Shown piece by piece: positions 8,094 through 16,649 of a DNA stretch of 31,357 nucleotides (position 1 is its first letter; each line of letters opens with the position of its first letter). The position numbers and the translations under genes are program-made. Under the pieces are notes generated by a model. That model had not been told where the DNA came from. It saw nothing but the letters and a program-made list of their open reading frames with translations, and made no database searches. The stretch spans positions 1-31,357 of the forward strand of contig URSS01000031.1 in NCBI GenBank assembly GCA_900550545.1. The letters are read 5' to 3'. This DNA comes from an uncultured Lachnobacterium sp. Its GTDB lineage: Bacteria > Bacillota > Clostridia > Lachnospirales > Lachnospiraceae.

Positions 8094-8309
8094 CTATTTT
8101 TTCATTAATTTTCTGGCCATCTTGTATATATTGGTAGATCCGGCCAAAGCACCGATAAAGAAAAACGGAATCATCATCCATGAAATTCCTGTTTTTTCCC
8201 CAAGCCAGATACCAAATATCGAGCATAAAAAAATAGGAACAAGCATATTGATTCCAAATTGAAACACCAATATCAGTGCATTCCATACCTGTTTATTATC
8301 TTTCTTCAT
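8094..8309 (-). CDS. atpZ: AtpZ-like ATP synthase accessory protein
   Basis: A 71-residue protein with two hydrophobic helices (about 12-34 and 44-62) linked by GEKTGISW and ending in basic residues (KMARKLMKK). Size, topology and position as first gene of the operon match the AtpZ/ATPase gene 1 family, which with AtpI supports assembly of the membrane sector. GGGGAG precedes the ATG. A good promoter lies just upstream. Confidence 0.75.
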   Translation of the reverse strand: MKKDNKQVWNALILVFQFGINMLVPIFLCSIFGIWLGEKTGISWMMIPFFFIGALAGSTNIYKMARKLMKK

Positions 8310-8343
8310 GGCTCCCCTTTATACTTTCTCGCAACTATATTTT

Positions 8344-8371
8344 ATTATACCATTTTCCGTCGATTTGTCCA
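8344..8371 (-). promoter_or_regulatory. promoter of the atp operon
   Basis: On the minus strand TGGACA (8366-8371) and a perfect TATAAT (8344-8349) are separated by 16 bases. The start site would fall near 8337, about 28 bases before the atpZ ATG. It lies after the terminator of the sua5-comEB group, so the atp operon has its own promoter. Confidence 0.8.
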
Positions 8372-8442
8372 TAAGAACTAATTTTTACATAAACTTTTCG
8401 TCAATATGTTAACAAATTTTACCAAAACTTCGTATAAATGAC

Positions 8443-8488
8443 AAAAGGAGCCCTACATTACTGCGCTTTCGTGCATATGTATTGCTCC
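8443..8488 (-). terminator. terminator of the sua5-upp-comEB group
   Basis: Arms GGAGC/GCTCC (8484-8488 and 8447-8451) enclose a second pairing TACAT/ATGTA; on the minus strand the structure is followed by TTTT. It lies about 50 bases after the comEB stop. Confidence 0.7.
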
Positions 8489-8536
8489 TGTGTATGTCTC
8501 TCTCTAAAATTATTTACTTTTAAAGTGTTTCCTATG

Positions 8537-9016
8537 CTACAACTCCAACGAAACATTTCTTCCTGTATGCTCATATCTGCGCAGCGTTACCCCTGCGGCA
8601 CGGAGCATTTTCTTGGAAGCCATGACTCCTGCGGTATCTGCATATTTGTCACTGTCATATACAACTTCGCGAATGCCCGACTGAATGATGGCCTTTGCAC
8701 ATTCGTTACATGGGAAAAGCGTCACATAAATGCTAGCTCCCTCAAGGCTGCCACCGCGATAATTCAGTATCGCATTCAGTTCACTGTGCGTTGTATAAAA
8801 ATATTTGTTGTCATCTCCTTCCCGAACCCACGGAAATTCATCATCGGAACATCCGGTCGGGAATCCATTGTATCCCATCGATAGGATTTTGTGCTCGGAG
8901 CTTACGATACAGGCTCCCACCTGGGTATTCGGATCCTTTGAGCGCATGCCCGAAAGCATCGCGATTCCCATGAAGTATTCATCCCAACTGATATAATCCT
9001 GTCTCTTCGTGCTCAT
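8537..9016 (-). CDS. comEB: dCMP deaminase (ComEB-like)
   Basis: A 159-residue zinc deaminase of the dCMP/cytidine deaminase family, converting dCMP to dUMP for dTTP synthesis. The zinc site is complete: H77-x-E79 in TTHSELNAI and C103-x-x-C106 in LFPCNECAKAI. GYNGFPTGCSDDEFPW is the typical substrate-binding and second metal region of dCMP deaminases. GAGGTG precedes the ATG. It follows upp closely, so both genes serve pyrimidine nucleotide metabolism. Confidence 0.92.
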   Translation of the reverse strand: MSTKRQDYISWDEYFMGIAMLSGMRSKDPNTQVGACIVSSEHKILSMGYNGFPTGCSDDEFPWVREGDDNKYFYTTHSELNAILNYRGGSLEGASIYVTLFPCNECAKAIIQSGIREVVYDSDKYADTAGVMASKKMLRAAGVTLRRYEHTGRNVSLEL

Positions 9017-9058
9017 ATTCTACACCTCTTTAATATGTGATAAGTTTTCATAGAAAAC

Positions 9059-9688
9059 TTATTTCGTACCAAAAATACGGTCTCCAGCGTCTCCAAGTCC
9101 CGGAACGATATATTTCTTTTCATTCAGACGCTCATCAAGTGCACCGATGAAAATGTCAACATCCGGATGTGCTTCTTTCAGTCTCTGTACGCCTTCCGGA
9201 GCAGCAATGATGCACATAAAGCGAATGCTCTTTACCCCTTTGTCCTTTAACATCTGTAATGCTGCCACTGCAGATCCACCGGTTGCCAGCATTGGATCTA
9301 CAACAAATACTTCACGGTTTGAACAGTCAGCCGGAAGTTTGCAGTAATATTCTACCGGCTCTGCAGTCTCCGGATCACGGTAAAGTCCGATATGACCGAC
9401 TTTTGCTGCCGGAATCATCTCAAGCATTCCTTCCACCATACCAAGACCTGCACGCAGGATTGGTACGACTGCCAGTTTCTTTCCCTTTAATTCCTTTACG
9501 GTTGTCTTACAGATTGGTGTCTCAATCTCTACATCTGTAAGTTCAAGGTCTCTGGTCGCTTCATAGCACTCTAACATTGCCACTTCGCTTACCAGCGTAC
9601 GGAACTCTTTGGAACCGGTGTCCTTTCTTCTCATAATTCCAATCTTGTGCTGGATCAGCGGATGATCCATAACTACTACTTTTGCCAT
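9059..9688 (-). CDS. upp: uracil phosphoribosyltransferase
   Basis: A 209-residue enzyme that makes UMP from uracil and PRPP. The PRPP loop is VFVVDPMLATGGSA, IPILRAG-type VVPILRAGLGM is present, and the C-terminal GDAGDRIFGTK is the uracil-binding signature. Length is exactly typical. AAGGAG precedes the ATG. Its position between the phosphatase-like gene and the atp operon resembles the Bacillus order. Confidence 0.97.
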   Translation of the reverse strand: MAKVVVMDHPLIQHKIGIMRRKDTGSKEFRTLVSEVAMLECYEATRDLELTDVEIETPICKTTVKELKGKKLAVVPILRAGLGMVEGMLEMIPAAKVGHIGLYRDPETAEPVEYYCKLPADCSNREVFVVDPMLATGGSAVAALQMLKDKGVKSIRFMCIIAAPEGVQRLKEAHPDVDIFIGALDERLNEKKYIVPGLGDAGDRIFGTK

Positions 9689-9692
9689 ACCC

Positions 9693-10154
9693 TTATTCTC
9701 CTTCGTTTTCGTTTAATTTTTTTACGAGTTTTTTGATCGATTTGCGCAATGTCTCATAGCATAATCCATATGCTGGCAACGCACCTCCATACGGATCTAA
9801 TATTTCCAGTTCATCGCCCACATAAGATGTAAGCACATGAATATTTTCCGGAATCGCATTCTCGAACTGTTCAAGAATCCGTTCTCTCTGCACCTCTTCC
9901 ATCGGCAGGATCAGCGCATCTTCCGTCAGATCTTCTTCGGTCAGCTGCTGTGAAACAAAGCCCTCCATATTGATTCCATTACTGATCAGAACGGCCTCTG
10001 CCTTCTGGTTCATCGGTTCTGGAAACTGTACAACAAGTCCGCGGGACACAACCTCTACCGGATGCTTCAGGGAAAAATCTCCAAATATTCCTGCGGCCAT
10101 CGCTTCGCGGCACGTTCCTGTCTGCGAAACGAAAATAATTTTGTTATATTCCAT
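9693..10154 (-). CDS. LMW phosphotyrosine/arginine phosphatase-like protein lacking the nucleophile
   Basis: A 153-residue protein of the low-molecular-weight phosphatase fold. The family P-loop is C-x5-R; here it reads FVSQTGTCREAM, so position 10, the nucleophile, is Ser rather than Cys. The second Cys (C15), the Arg (R16) and a Thr (T14) at the position that marks arginine phosphatases such as YwlE are kept. The general-acid motif Asp-Pro is present at 120-121 (DPYGG). It lies between sua5 and upp, where Bacillus has ywlE. I infer a YwlE relative that has lost classical activity or binds phospho-protein without hydrolysing it. The codon is TCG, two changes from a Cys codon, so a single read error is unlikely. 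Confidence 0.75.
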   Translation of the reverse strand: MEYNKIIFVSQTGTCREAMAAGIFGDFSLKHPVEVVSRGLVVQFPEPMNQKAEAVLISNGINMEGFVSQQLTEEDLTEDALILPMEEVQRERILEQFENAIPENIHVLTSYVGDELEILDPYGGALPAYGLCYETLRKSIKKLVKKLNENEGE

Positions 10155-10172
10155 ACTCTGCCCTCTCTCATT

Positions 10173-11225
10173 CTATACATGTATCACGGTATGTCCGGCC
10201 GCTTTAAGTAACCTGTTCATAATCGCCTGTCCAATTCTCGGTGTCTGGAAACATTCGGAATAAATTTCCCCCACATTTAATTCGTCGCATTCCCTGAGAA
10301 TTTTATATAAATGTTGCGCAATGGCATCCTCATCTGCACGTTTTCCAATACAGAGGATCACATCCGCATCATATTGTTCTTTTGTCTCTTCGGTTGCAAT
10401 GATGGCTACTTTCTTGCCTTCTGCCTGACGTGCTGCTGTCAGCTCATTAATCTTTGCAACGACTGCATCCTGCGCACCGTCCACAATCACCATGTCAGCC
10501 TTCGGCGCATAATGCTTATACTTCATCCCCGGTGCTTTCGGCTTTCTTGTATCATCTGCCGCAATAATGCCCGGATCAATGACAACTTCCTCTCCTAACA
10601 CTTCGGACAGCATCTCCGGGGTAATATATCCCGGACGAAGCACCATCGGTTTGTCCTCAGTCAGGTCAATGATCGTAGATTCAATTCCAATGCCTACCGG
10701 ACCTCCATCGAGGATCATTGCAATCCTTCCGGAAAGATCTTCTGCTACATGCTGCGCCTCTGTCGGGCTTGGACGTCCGGATGTATTGGCGCTTGGTGCT
10801 GCAATCAGGCAACCGCTTTTGCGGATAAGGTCGAGTGCTACCGGATGATTCGGCATACGCACTGCCACCGTGTCCATTCCTCCGGTTGTGGCTGACGGCA
10901 CGGCATCACTCTTCCATACGATCATCGTCAGCGGTCCCGGCCAGAATGCATCTGCCAGCTTTTTGGCCTGTTCCGGAATCGTTTTTGCAACGCGTTCCAT
11001 ATCCGAAAATTCTGCAATGTGCACGATCAGCGGATTGTCCGAAGGACGTCCTTTCGCTGCGTAAATCTTCTTCGCTGCTTCCGGATGCAACGCATCTCCA
11101 CCAAGTCCATAAACGGTCTCGGTCGGAAATGCAACAAGCTCTCCCTCCGCAATCAGTTGTCCTGCCTGTTCCATTATATGTTCGTCAATCTGTCTGGGAT
11201 CAACTTTCTCTATTATTGTCTCCAT
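10173..11225 (-). CDS. sua5: threonylcarbamoyl-AMP synthase
   Basis: A 350-residue Sua5/YwlC protein, which makes threonylcarbamoyl-AMP for the t6A modification of ANN-decoding tRNAs. The YrdC domain (about 10-200) has FPTETVYGLGGDA, KGRPSDNPLIVHI and APSANTSGRPSPT, the nucleotide-binding motifs. The C-terminal Sua5 domain (about 235-350) is complete, linked by PKAPGMKYKHYAPKA. I start at METIIEKV because GGGAG lies just before it; the frame runs 30 codons further up with no good site. It heads the sua5 - phosphatase-like - upp - comEB group and is divergent from merR. Confidence 0.93.
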   Translation of the reverse strand: METIIEKVDPRQIDEHIMEQAGQLIAEGELVAFPTETVYGLGGDALHPEAAKKIYAAKGRPSDNPLIVHIAEFSDMERVAKTIPEQAKKLADAFWPGPLTMIVWKSDAVPSATTGGMDTVAVRMPNHPVALDLIRKSGCLIAAPSANTSGRPSPTEAQHVAEDLSGRIAMILDGGPVGIGIESTIIDLTEDKPMVLRPGYITPEMLSEVLGEEVVIDPGIIAADDTRKPKAPGMKYKHYAPKADMVIVDGAQDAVVAKINELTAARQAEGKKVAIIATEETKEQYDADVILCIGKRADEDAIAQHLYKILRECDELNVGEIYSECFQTPRIGQAIMNRLLKAAGHTVIHV

Positions 11226-11276
11226 AACTCCCACACTTTTCATTCCTATCAAAGACTTATTTTTACCATTCATCCT

Positions 11277-11306
11277 ATTATATGATACACAAAGCACCAT
11301 TGTCAA
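11277..11306 (-). promoter_or_regulatory. promoter of sua5
   Basis: TTGACA (11301-11306) and TATAAT (11277-11282) on the minus strand, both perfect, 18 bases apart. The start site would be near 11270. Confidence 0.8.
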
Positions 11307-11317
11307 ATTGAACAAAA

Positions 11318-11331
11318 AAAACGCGCGTTTT
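11318..11331. promoter_or_regulatory. 14-bp palindrome between divergent promoters
   Basis: AAAACGCGCGTTTT is a perfect palindrome just upstream of the sua5 -35 box and 35 bases upstream of the merR -35 box. It could be an operator; no known regulator is assigned. Confidence 0.4.
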
Positions 11332-11365
11332 GCAAGATATGTCGTAAAAACACGACGAAAAAAGT

Positions 11366-11394
11366 TTGAATCATAAGACCTTAATATCTATAAT
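11366..11394 (+). promoter_or_regulatory. promoter of merR-like gene
   Basis: TTGAAT (11366-11371) and TATAAT (11389-11394), 17 bases apart. This is standard spacing, without the 19-base spacer and central dyad usual for MerR-activated promoters. Confidence 0.75.
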
Positions 11395-11426
11395 ATACTT
11401 ATAATTTCAGAAAAGGAGGATATGTC

Positions 11427-12086
11427 GTGGAAAAAGTACGTTACATGATTTCCGATGCCGCCGCCATGGCCGGTGTGGAGACACATGTGTTACGTTACTG
11501 GGAAGAGGAACTCGATCTGACCATCCCGCGAAATGAGATGGGCCATCGATATTATACACGCGAAAATATACTGGAATTTCAAAAGATCAAAGAACTGAAA
11601 GAACAAGGCTATCAGCTGAAAGCCATCCGGATGATCATACATAGTCAGGATGTGGAAAAAGCGCAGGCGCTCTATCGCCCAAATGCTGGCACTCCCGACG
11701 GTCATTCTGCGAATGATCTGTTAAAAATGCCGTCCGGCTGCCAGTCCAGACACACCGTTGTGTCAAGCCACAAAGATGCGGAAAACGGACTGTCTGCCGA
11801 GGAACGCATGGCACAATTCCGCGAACTGATGAGTGATATTGTCGGCCGCGCCATTGCGCAGAACAACGAAGAACTAAGTCTGAGTATTAGTCAGGAGGTG
11901 CGAGAAACCGTCTTGAAAGAAATGAATTATCTTTTCCGGGAACAGGAAGAGTCCCAGGAGGAGCGCTACAGAAAACTCGATGCTGCAATCCGCAGCAAAC
12001 TTCGTAAAAAACACTCCCTGTTTTCCCGGAAAGACAAGTCCGAAAAGGTTTCAAAAGTCAAAGGCGATGCCGTGCCTACTACATAA
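11427..12086 (+). CDS. MerR-family regulator with coiled-coil tail
   Basis: A 219-residue protein. Residues 5-72 form a MerR winged helix (MISDAAAMAGVETHVLRYWE, then RYYTRENILEFQKIKELKEQGYQLKAIR). After a low-complexity linker (about 82-120) comes a charged helical segment (about 122-200) likely to be a coiled coil, and a Lys-rich end. No Cys- or ligand-binding domain is visible, so the signal is unknown. The layout recalls RacA-like or prophage-type MerR proteins, but that is weak. It starts at GTG with AAGGAGG upstream. Its last 8 bases overlap the end of the convergent glucosidase gene. Confidence 0.8.
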   Translation: MEKVRYMISDAAAMAGVETHVLRYWEEELDLTIPRNEMGHRYYTRENILEFQKIKELKEQGYQLKAIRMIIHSQDVEKAQALYRPNAGTPDGHSANDLLKMPSGCQSRHTVVSSHKDAENGLSAEERMAQFRELMSDIVGRAIAQNNEELSLSISQEVRETVLKEMNYLFREQEESQEERYRKLDAAIRSKLRKKHSLFSRKDKSEKVSKVKGDAVPTT

Positions 12087-13758
12087 CTTCAAGCACGACT
12101 GCCTGATATCCGTCAAGTATGATCTCTGATTCTTTTACGGATATACGCTGCAACGCGGACGCCGTATTATCGAGTACGACCTTAGCCTCCCCTGTTGGAA
12201 GTGCTACGCGTTGCGGTTCTTTTTGGAAATTGACCAGCACCAGAAGTGTCTGTGTTTCTCCCTTGCGGTAATATGCAATGAGATTCTTCTGCTCTCTGGC
12301 ATATGGTTCAAATTTTCCAAATGTCAGTGTTTCATGGTATGCCGGATTTTTATATACGGCAATCATCTGTTTATAAAAATTCCAAACGGAATCCGGCTGT
12401 GCCTGCTGCTTTTCCACATTGATCTGCTTATAATTCGGATTCACCATCAGCCACGGCTCGTGTGTGGAAAATCCTGCAAAATCGCTGTCATCCCACTGTA
12501 CCGGTGTCCGGGCGTTATCACGACTGAATTTGTGTGCGAGTTCTAATGCCTTTTCCTCGGTGCATCCTGCATCAAGACATACCTGATAGTCATCCTTTGT
12601 GCTGATATCATCATATGCAGTAATATCCGGAAATGCGCAGTTTTCCATACCAATTTCCTGTCCCTGATAGATGAATGGTATACCACGAAGGAAGAAGTAT
12701 ACCGCCGCCAAAGCTTTCTTGCTCTGCTCCGAGAGATCATCTGCCGGAATATAGCGGCTCACACCTCTTGGCTCATCATGATTTTCAATGATATTTGACA
12801 GAAAACCAATCTCTCCCGTACGAAGCTGGCTGTCAAAAATCACATTTTTATACATCTCTGCTGTGACATCTTCGTTCAGATCCCAACGGCCCTTTTTCCC
12901 ACAAAGTTCCGGCGAAAAATCAAATTTGGATGAAAAGTGCCCATCTTCTCCAATGTATTCACGAATCTCCGATTCCTTGTCATTGAACACCTCTCCTACG
13001 GAAAAAGCGTCATATTTTGCAAAAGTCTCACGCTTCATCTCCTCTAAAAATGTTCCAATACCCTCTGCCTCTGCCAGCATTTTTCCAATATCACACAATC
13101 CATCTGCGCGATCCGGCTCATAATCCCGGAACGGTAATTTCTTTTTGATATTGATGATCGCATCAATTCGGAAACCTGCCACGCCACGCTCCAGCCAGAA
13201 ATTCATCATCTTATAAACTTCCTGACGAACGACCGGGTTCTCCCAGTTGAGATCCGGCTGTTTTTTGTGGAACGAATGCAGATAGTATTTGTCTGTTCCC
13301 GGAATCGGTTCCCACACACTTCCGCCAAAATAAGAGCGCCAGTTACACGGCAGTTTTCCGTCTTTCTTTTCTGCAATATAGAAGTATTTTCCATACTCCC
13401 CGTCCGGGTCTTTCATTGCTTTCCGGAACCATTCATGCTCATCAGAACAATGATTCACAACCAGATCCATGATAATATACATGTCCCGCTTTTTTGCCTC
13501 TGCCAGAAGACGGTCCATCGTATCCATATCACCAAACAGCGGATTGATGTCATAGTAATCCGAAATATCATATCCCTGATCCACGAGCGGTGACTGATAT
13601 ACCGGGGAAATCCAGATAATATCTACACCAAGTTCTTTTAAATAATCCAGTTTTCCAATGATGCCTTCCAGATCGCCAATTCCATCGCCATTACTGTCTG
13701 CAAAGCTTTTGGGCCAGATCTGGTATGCCACTTTTCCCATCCACCATTTTTTGTTCAT
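12079..13758 (-). CDS. GH13 alpha-glucosidase, alpha-1,4-type predicted
   Basis: A 559-residue cytoplasmic glycoside hydrolase of the GH13 oligo-1,6-glucosidase group. The (beta/alpha)8 barrel carries the nucleophile D199 in GFRIDAI, the acid/base E256 in VGEVF and D328 in ENHDEPR, with QPDLNW at 167-172; a beta-sandwich domain ends the chain. The residue after the nucleophile is Ala (A200); in this family Ala or Thr there goes with alpha-1,4 (maltose) activity and Val with alpha-1,6. I infer a maltose/maltodextrin preference. No signal peptide. It follows its paralogue after 9 bases, with AGGAGA before the ATG. Confidence 0.9.
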   Translation of the reverse strand: MNKKWWMGKVAYQIWPKSFADSNGDGIGDLEGIIGKLDYLKELGVDIIWISPVYQSPLVDQGYDISDYYDINPLFGDMDTMDRLLAEAKKRDMYIIMDLVVNHCSDEHEWFRKAMKDPDGEYGKYFYIAEKKDGKLPCNWRSYFGGSVWEPIPGTDKYYLHSFHKKQPDLNWENPVVRQEVYKMMNFWLERGVAGFRIDAIINIKKKLPFRDYEPDRADGLCDIGKMLAEAEGIGTFLEEMKRETFAKYDAFSVGEVFNDKESEIREYIGEDGHFSSKFDFSPELCGKKGRWDLNEDVTAEMYKNVIFDSQLRTGEIGFLSNIIENHDEPRGVSRYIPADDLSEQSKKALAAVYFFLRGIPFIYQGQEIGMENCAFPDITAYDDISTKDDYQVCLDAGCTEEKALELAHKFSRDNARTPVQWDDSDFAGFSTHEPWLMVNPNYKQINVEKQQAQPDSVWNFYKQMIAVYKNPAYHETLTFGKFEPYAREQKNLIAYYRKGETQTLLVLVNFQKEPQRVALPTGEAKVVLDNTASALQRISVKESEIILDGYQAVVLEVM

Positions 13759-13767
13759 GATATTCTC

Positions 13768-15444
13768 CTATACTTCGTAACGATATACTCTTGCCTCGTA
13801 TGGGCGCAACAGGGATTCCATCTTTCCCACATAATTGCAGATCATAATTTGCGCATCCGTAATCTGCCCGGTCACAGATGCCGGAATCACCACATCCCGA
13901 TCCGTGAAATTGCACAGCACCATCAGACGCTCTCCACCAAGTGTTCTTGTATAAATAAAAAGCTCTTCATTCTCCGGCTCAAGCAATTCATAATCGCCAT
14001 ATACAATAATTTCATTTTCATGACGCAGACGAATCAGTTTCTGATAATAAGAAAATACCGAATCCGGATCTCCTACCTGTTGTTTTGCATTGACGTGAAT
14101 ATAATTTGGATTGACTTTGATCCATGGTGTTCCCGTCGTAAATCCCGCATTTTTGCTGTCATCCCACTGCATCGGTGTACGCGCATTGTCGCGGCTGACA
14201 CGTTTCAAATATCCCATCATCTCTTCATGGGAAACTCCACAGGTTTCGGTCAGTTCCTTGTATGCATTCAGGCTTTCGATATCTCGATAGTCGGCAAGAT
14301 CTTCAAAATAAGCATTACACATACCAAGCTCTTCCCCCTGGTATACATACGGTGTTCCCTGCATCATATGCAGACAGGTTGCCAGAAGTTTTGCAGAAAC
14401 CTCGCGGTATGCATCACTGTCATTTCCAAATTTGGATACCGAACGGGGCTGATCATGATTGGAAAGAAACAGACTGTTCCACGCATTACCTTCCAATCCC
14501 ATCTGCCACTTCGAAAGGATTTCTTTCCACTCCGGCAGCGGCATCTTCTGTCCATCCCATTTGCCGAAGCGGGTCTTTACGCCTTCTCCATCCCCCAGAT
14601 GCTCAAACTGAAATACCATATTCAGTTCGGTTCCTTCGGCATTGGCATATTTCTTTGCCTCTTCCAATGTCACCCCGGCAGCCTCCCCTACCGTGATCAA
14701 ATCATATTTCGAAAGAACCTCCCGGTTCATCTCCTGCAAATATTCATGCACATGTGGACCATTGGCACACCCGCTGTCGCCATATCCATTCTCCCCGGCT
14801 TTGCCGTCCGGCAGTCCTTCCGGTTTGGAAATCAGACTGATCACATCCATGCGGAATCCGTCAATTCCCTTTTCACACCACCAGTTCATCATGTCATAAA
14901 CATGTTCACGTACCTGTGGATTATCCCAGTTGAGATCCGGCTGTTTTGTGGAAAACAGATGTAGGAAATACATGTCTGTCTGCGGATCGTATTTCCATGC
15001 GGAACCACTGAAACAGGAACCCCAGTTATTCGGCTCGCTGCCATCTTCCCTGCCTTTTCGCCAGATATAAAAATCACGGTAAGGATTGTCTACACTCTTG
15101 CGGCTTTCCACGAACCATGCATGTTCATCGGAAGTATGATTTACCACCAGATCCATCATGATCTTGATGCCAAGCTCATGCGCTTTTGCGAGCATCCGGT
15201 CAAAGTCTTCCATCGTTCCGAATTCTTCCATGATTGCCTGATAATCGCTGATATCATAACCGTTATCATCATTCGGCGACTGGTATACCGGCGAAAGCCA
15301 GATCACATCAATGCCCAGCTCCTGCAAATACTCCAATCGCTGTGTGATTCCATTGATATCCCCAATACCGTCTCCGTTTGCATCCATAAAACTGCGCGGA
15401 TAAATCTGATAAACGACCGCTTCTTTCCACCATGCTTTCTTCAT
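13768..15444 (-). CDS. GH13 oligo-1,6-glucosidase
   Basis: A 558-residue paralogue of the next gene. The catalytic set is complete: D200 in GFRMDVI, E254 in VGEAAG, D331 in SNHDQPR, and QPDLNW at 168-173. Val (V201) follows the nucleophile, the residue linked to alpha-1,6 (isomaltose, panose) hydrolysis. The chain starts MKKAWWKEAVVYQIYPRSFM and has no signal peptide, so it acts on imported oligosaccharides. Strong AGGAGG before the ATG. It lies downstream of lacI, separated by a terminator-like hairpin. No sugar transporter is in the window. A trehalose-6-phosphate hydrolase is less likely given the Val motif context, but cannot be excluded. Confidence 0.9.
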   Translation of the reverse strand: MKKAWWKEAVVYQIYPRSFMDANGDGIGDINGITQRLEYLQELGIDVIWLSPVYQSPNDDNGYDISDYQAIMEEFGTMEDFDRMLAKAHELGIKIMMDLVVNHTSDEHAWFVESRKSVDNPYRDFYIWRKGREDGSEPNNWGSCFSGSAWKYDPQTDMYFLHLFSTKQPDLNWDNPQVREHVYDMMNWWCEKGIDGFRMDVISLISKPEGLPDGKAGENGYGDSGCANGPHVHEYLQEMNREVLSKYDLITVGEAAGVTLEEAKKYANAEGTELNMVFQFEHLGDGEGVKTRFGKWDGQKMPLPEWKEILSKWQMGLEGNAWNSLFLSNHDQPRSVSKFGNDSDAYREVSAKLLATCLHMMQGTPYVYQGEELGMCNAYFEDLADYRDIESLNAYKELTETCGVSHEEMMGYLKRVSRDNARTPMQWDDSKNAGFTTGTPWIKVNPNYIHVNAKQQVGDPDSVFSYYQKLIRLRHENEIIVYGDYELLEPENEELFIYTRTLGGERLMVLCNFTDRDVVIPASVTGQITDAQIMICNYVGKMESLLRPYEARVYRYEV

Positions 15445-15487
15445 TGATTTTCCTCCTGAATTGACACTATCTTTGCTACTATTTATT

Positions 15488-15517
15488 CAAAAAATAACAC
15501 AGGCAAATTGCCTGTGT
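15488..15517 (-). terminator. terminator or attenuator between lacI and the GH13 genes
   Basis: Arms ACACAGGC/GCCTGTGT (15497-15504, 15510-15517) with a 5-base loop; on the minus strand TTATTTTTT follows. A second small perfect hairpin, GGTTAT/ATAACC, lies at 15522-15537. This ends lacI transcripts or makes GH13 expression partial read-through. Confidence 0.75.
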
Positions 15518-15556
15518 CAAAGGTTATACGCATAACCATGAAATTGCATAAAAAGC

Positions 15557-16600
15557 CTATTTATTTTTGTACATTCTATCACTGACAGATTCCCGCTCTA
15601 CAAGTTTTACCGGAAGCTGCCACTTTTCTTCCCACAGATTTTCTGTATCTTTTTGCTCTCCTTTTTTCTCGCAAAGGGAAAGCAGTGCCTCCACCGCCAT
15701 CTTTGCCTTTTTCCCGATATTCTGGCTCATAGTGGTCAGTTTCGGTCTGGCAAGGCTCGCATAAATGAGGTCATCAAATCCGGTGATGGAAATGTCCTCC
15801 GGAACGCGAATACCACGGCTTTGAAGAAACGAACTGACCTCTAAAGCATAATAATCGGATGCCACAAAAAGAGCTGTGTAATTTTTCCAATCCGGAAGGA
15901 ATTGTGCAAACTGTAACTCCCGCACAGACTCACTCGAAGAGAACAGGAAATGATCCTTTTCTGTAATTGCAAGACCTGCTTCCTTCATGGCTTGTTGTAA
16001 TCCCATCCATCTATGATGATCTACCGTCGCATCATTGTCCGCAAGCATTGCAATCCGTGTATGCCCCCTGCGAATCAGATATTTTCCCATCTCATAAGCA
16101 CCGCCGAAATCGTCCGTTGCGATATTGATAAATCGTGCGCTCCGATTCAGATAGGAGTCAATCGACACCACACCGCGCCGATATTTCTCACACAGACCTG
16201 CAAGTTCCTCTTGCACCATATTACAAACGATAAGCCCCTCCAGATTCCAGGCAATCGCCTGACGGATGATCTCCTCCTCACTCTGCTGGGAAATCAGATA
16301 CATTGTACAGCCATGTGCGCGGATCTCGTATTCCAGATTTCCCAAAAGCGCACTGTAATAGGGATCTTCGAGCGTAATCTTCACACCCTCTTTGCACGGA
16401 ATCACCACACCGATCATATTGGAATTTGTCTGTGCCAGCATCATCGCAGAACGATTTCGCACGTAACCCATCTCATCCAAAGCCGTCTGGATTTTTTCCC
16501 GCACTTCTTTCGACACACGCTGTTCTTTTCCATTGATCACATTCGATACCGTCGCAGTGCTGACGCCCACAGCTTCCGCCACATCCTTGATTCGAACCAT
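15557..16600 (-). CDS. LacI-family sugar repressor
   Basis: A 347-residue regulator. Residues 1-50 are the LacI helix-turn-helix and hinge (RIKDVAEAVGVSTATVSNVI). The rest is a periplasmic-binding-like sugar sensor with IGVVIPCKEG, a central Asp-rich pocket (LADNDATVDHHRW) and the usual end ITGFDDLIYASLARPKLTTM. It lies directly upstream of two alpha-glucosidases and probably controls them in response to an alpha-glucoside. I could not see a clear palindromic operator. A 166-bp palindromic element starts 50 bases upstream of the ATG. Confidence 0.9.
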   Translation of the reverse strand: MVRIKDVAEAVGVSTATVSNVINGKEQRVSKEVREKIQTALDEMGYVRNRSAMMLAQTNSNMIGVVIPCKEGVKITLEDPYYSALLGNLEYEIRAHGCTMYLISQQSEEEIIRQAIAWNLEGLIVCNMVQEELAGLCEKYRRGVVSIDSYLNRSARFINIATDDFGGAYEMGKYLIRRGHTRIAMLADNDATVDHHRWMGLQQAMKEAGLAITEKDHFLFSSSESVRELQFAQFLPDWKNYTALFVASDYYALEVSSFLQSRGIRVPEDISITGFDDLIYASLARPKLTTMSQNIGKKAKMAVEALLSLCEKKGEQKDTENLWEEKWQLPVKLVERESVSDRMYKNK

Positions 16601-16649
16601 TTTTTCCTCACTCTAACCAATCCGACTCGTACAGTATGCAAACAATGTA

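Noticed and set aside
11427..12086. RacA-like chromosome-anchoring protein
   Set aside because: Only the general layout of MerR domain plus coiled coil agrees; no specific similarity can be shown by eye.
13849..14964. Plus-strand open frame of 371 codons
   Set aside because: It lies opposite the GH13 gene in full, has no family pattern, and the minus-strand gene has all catalytic motifs.
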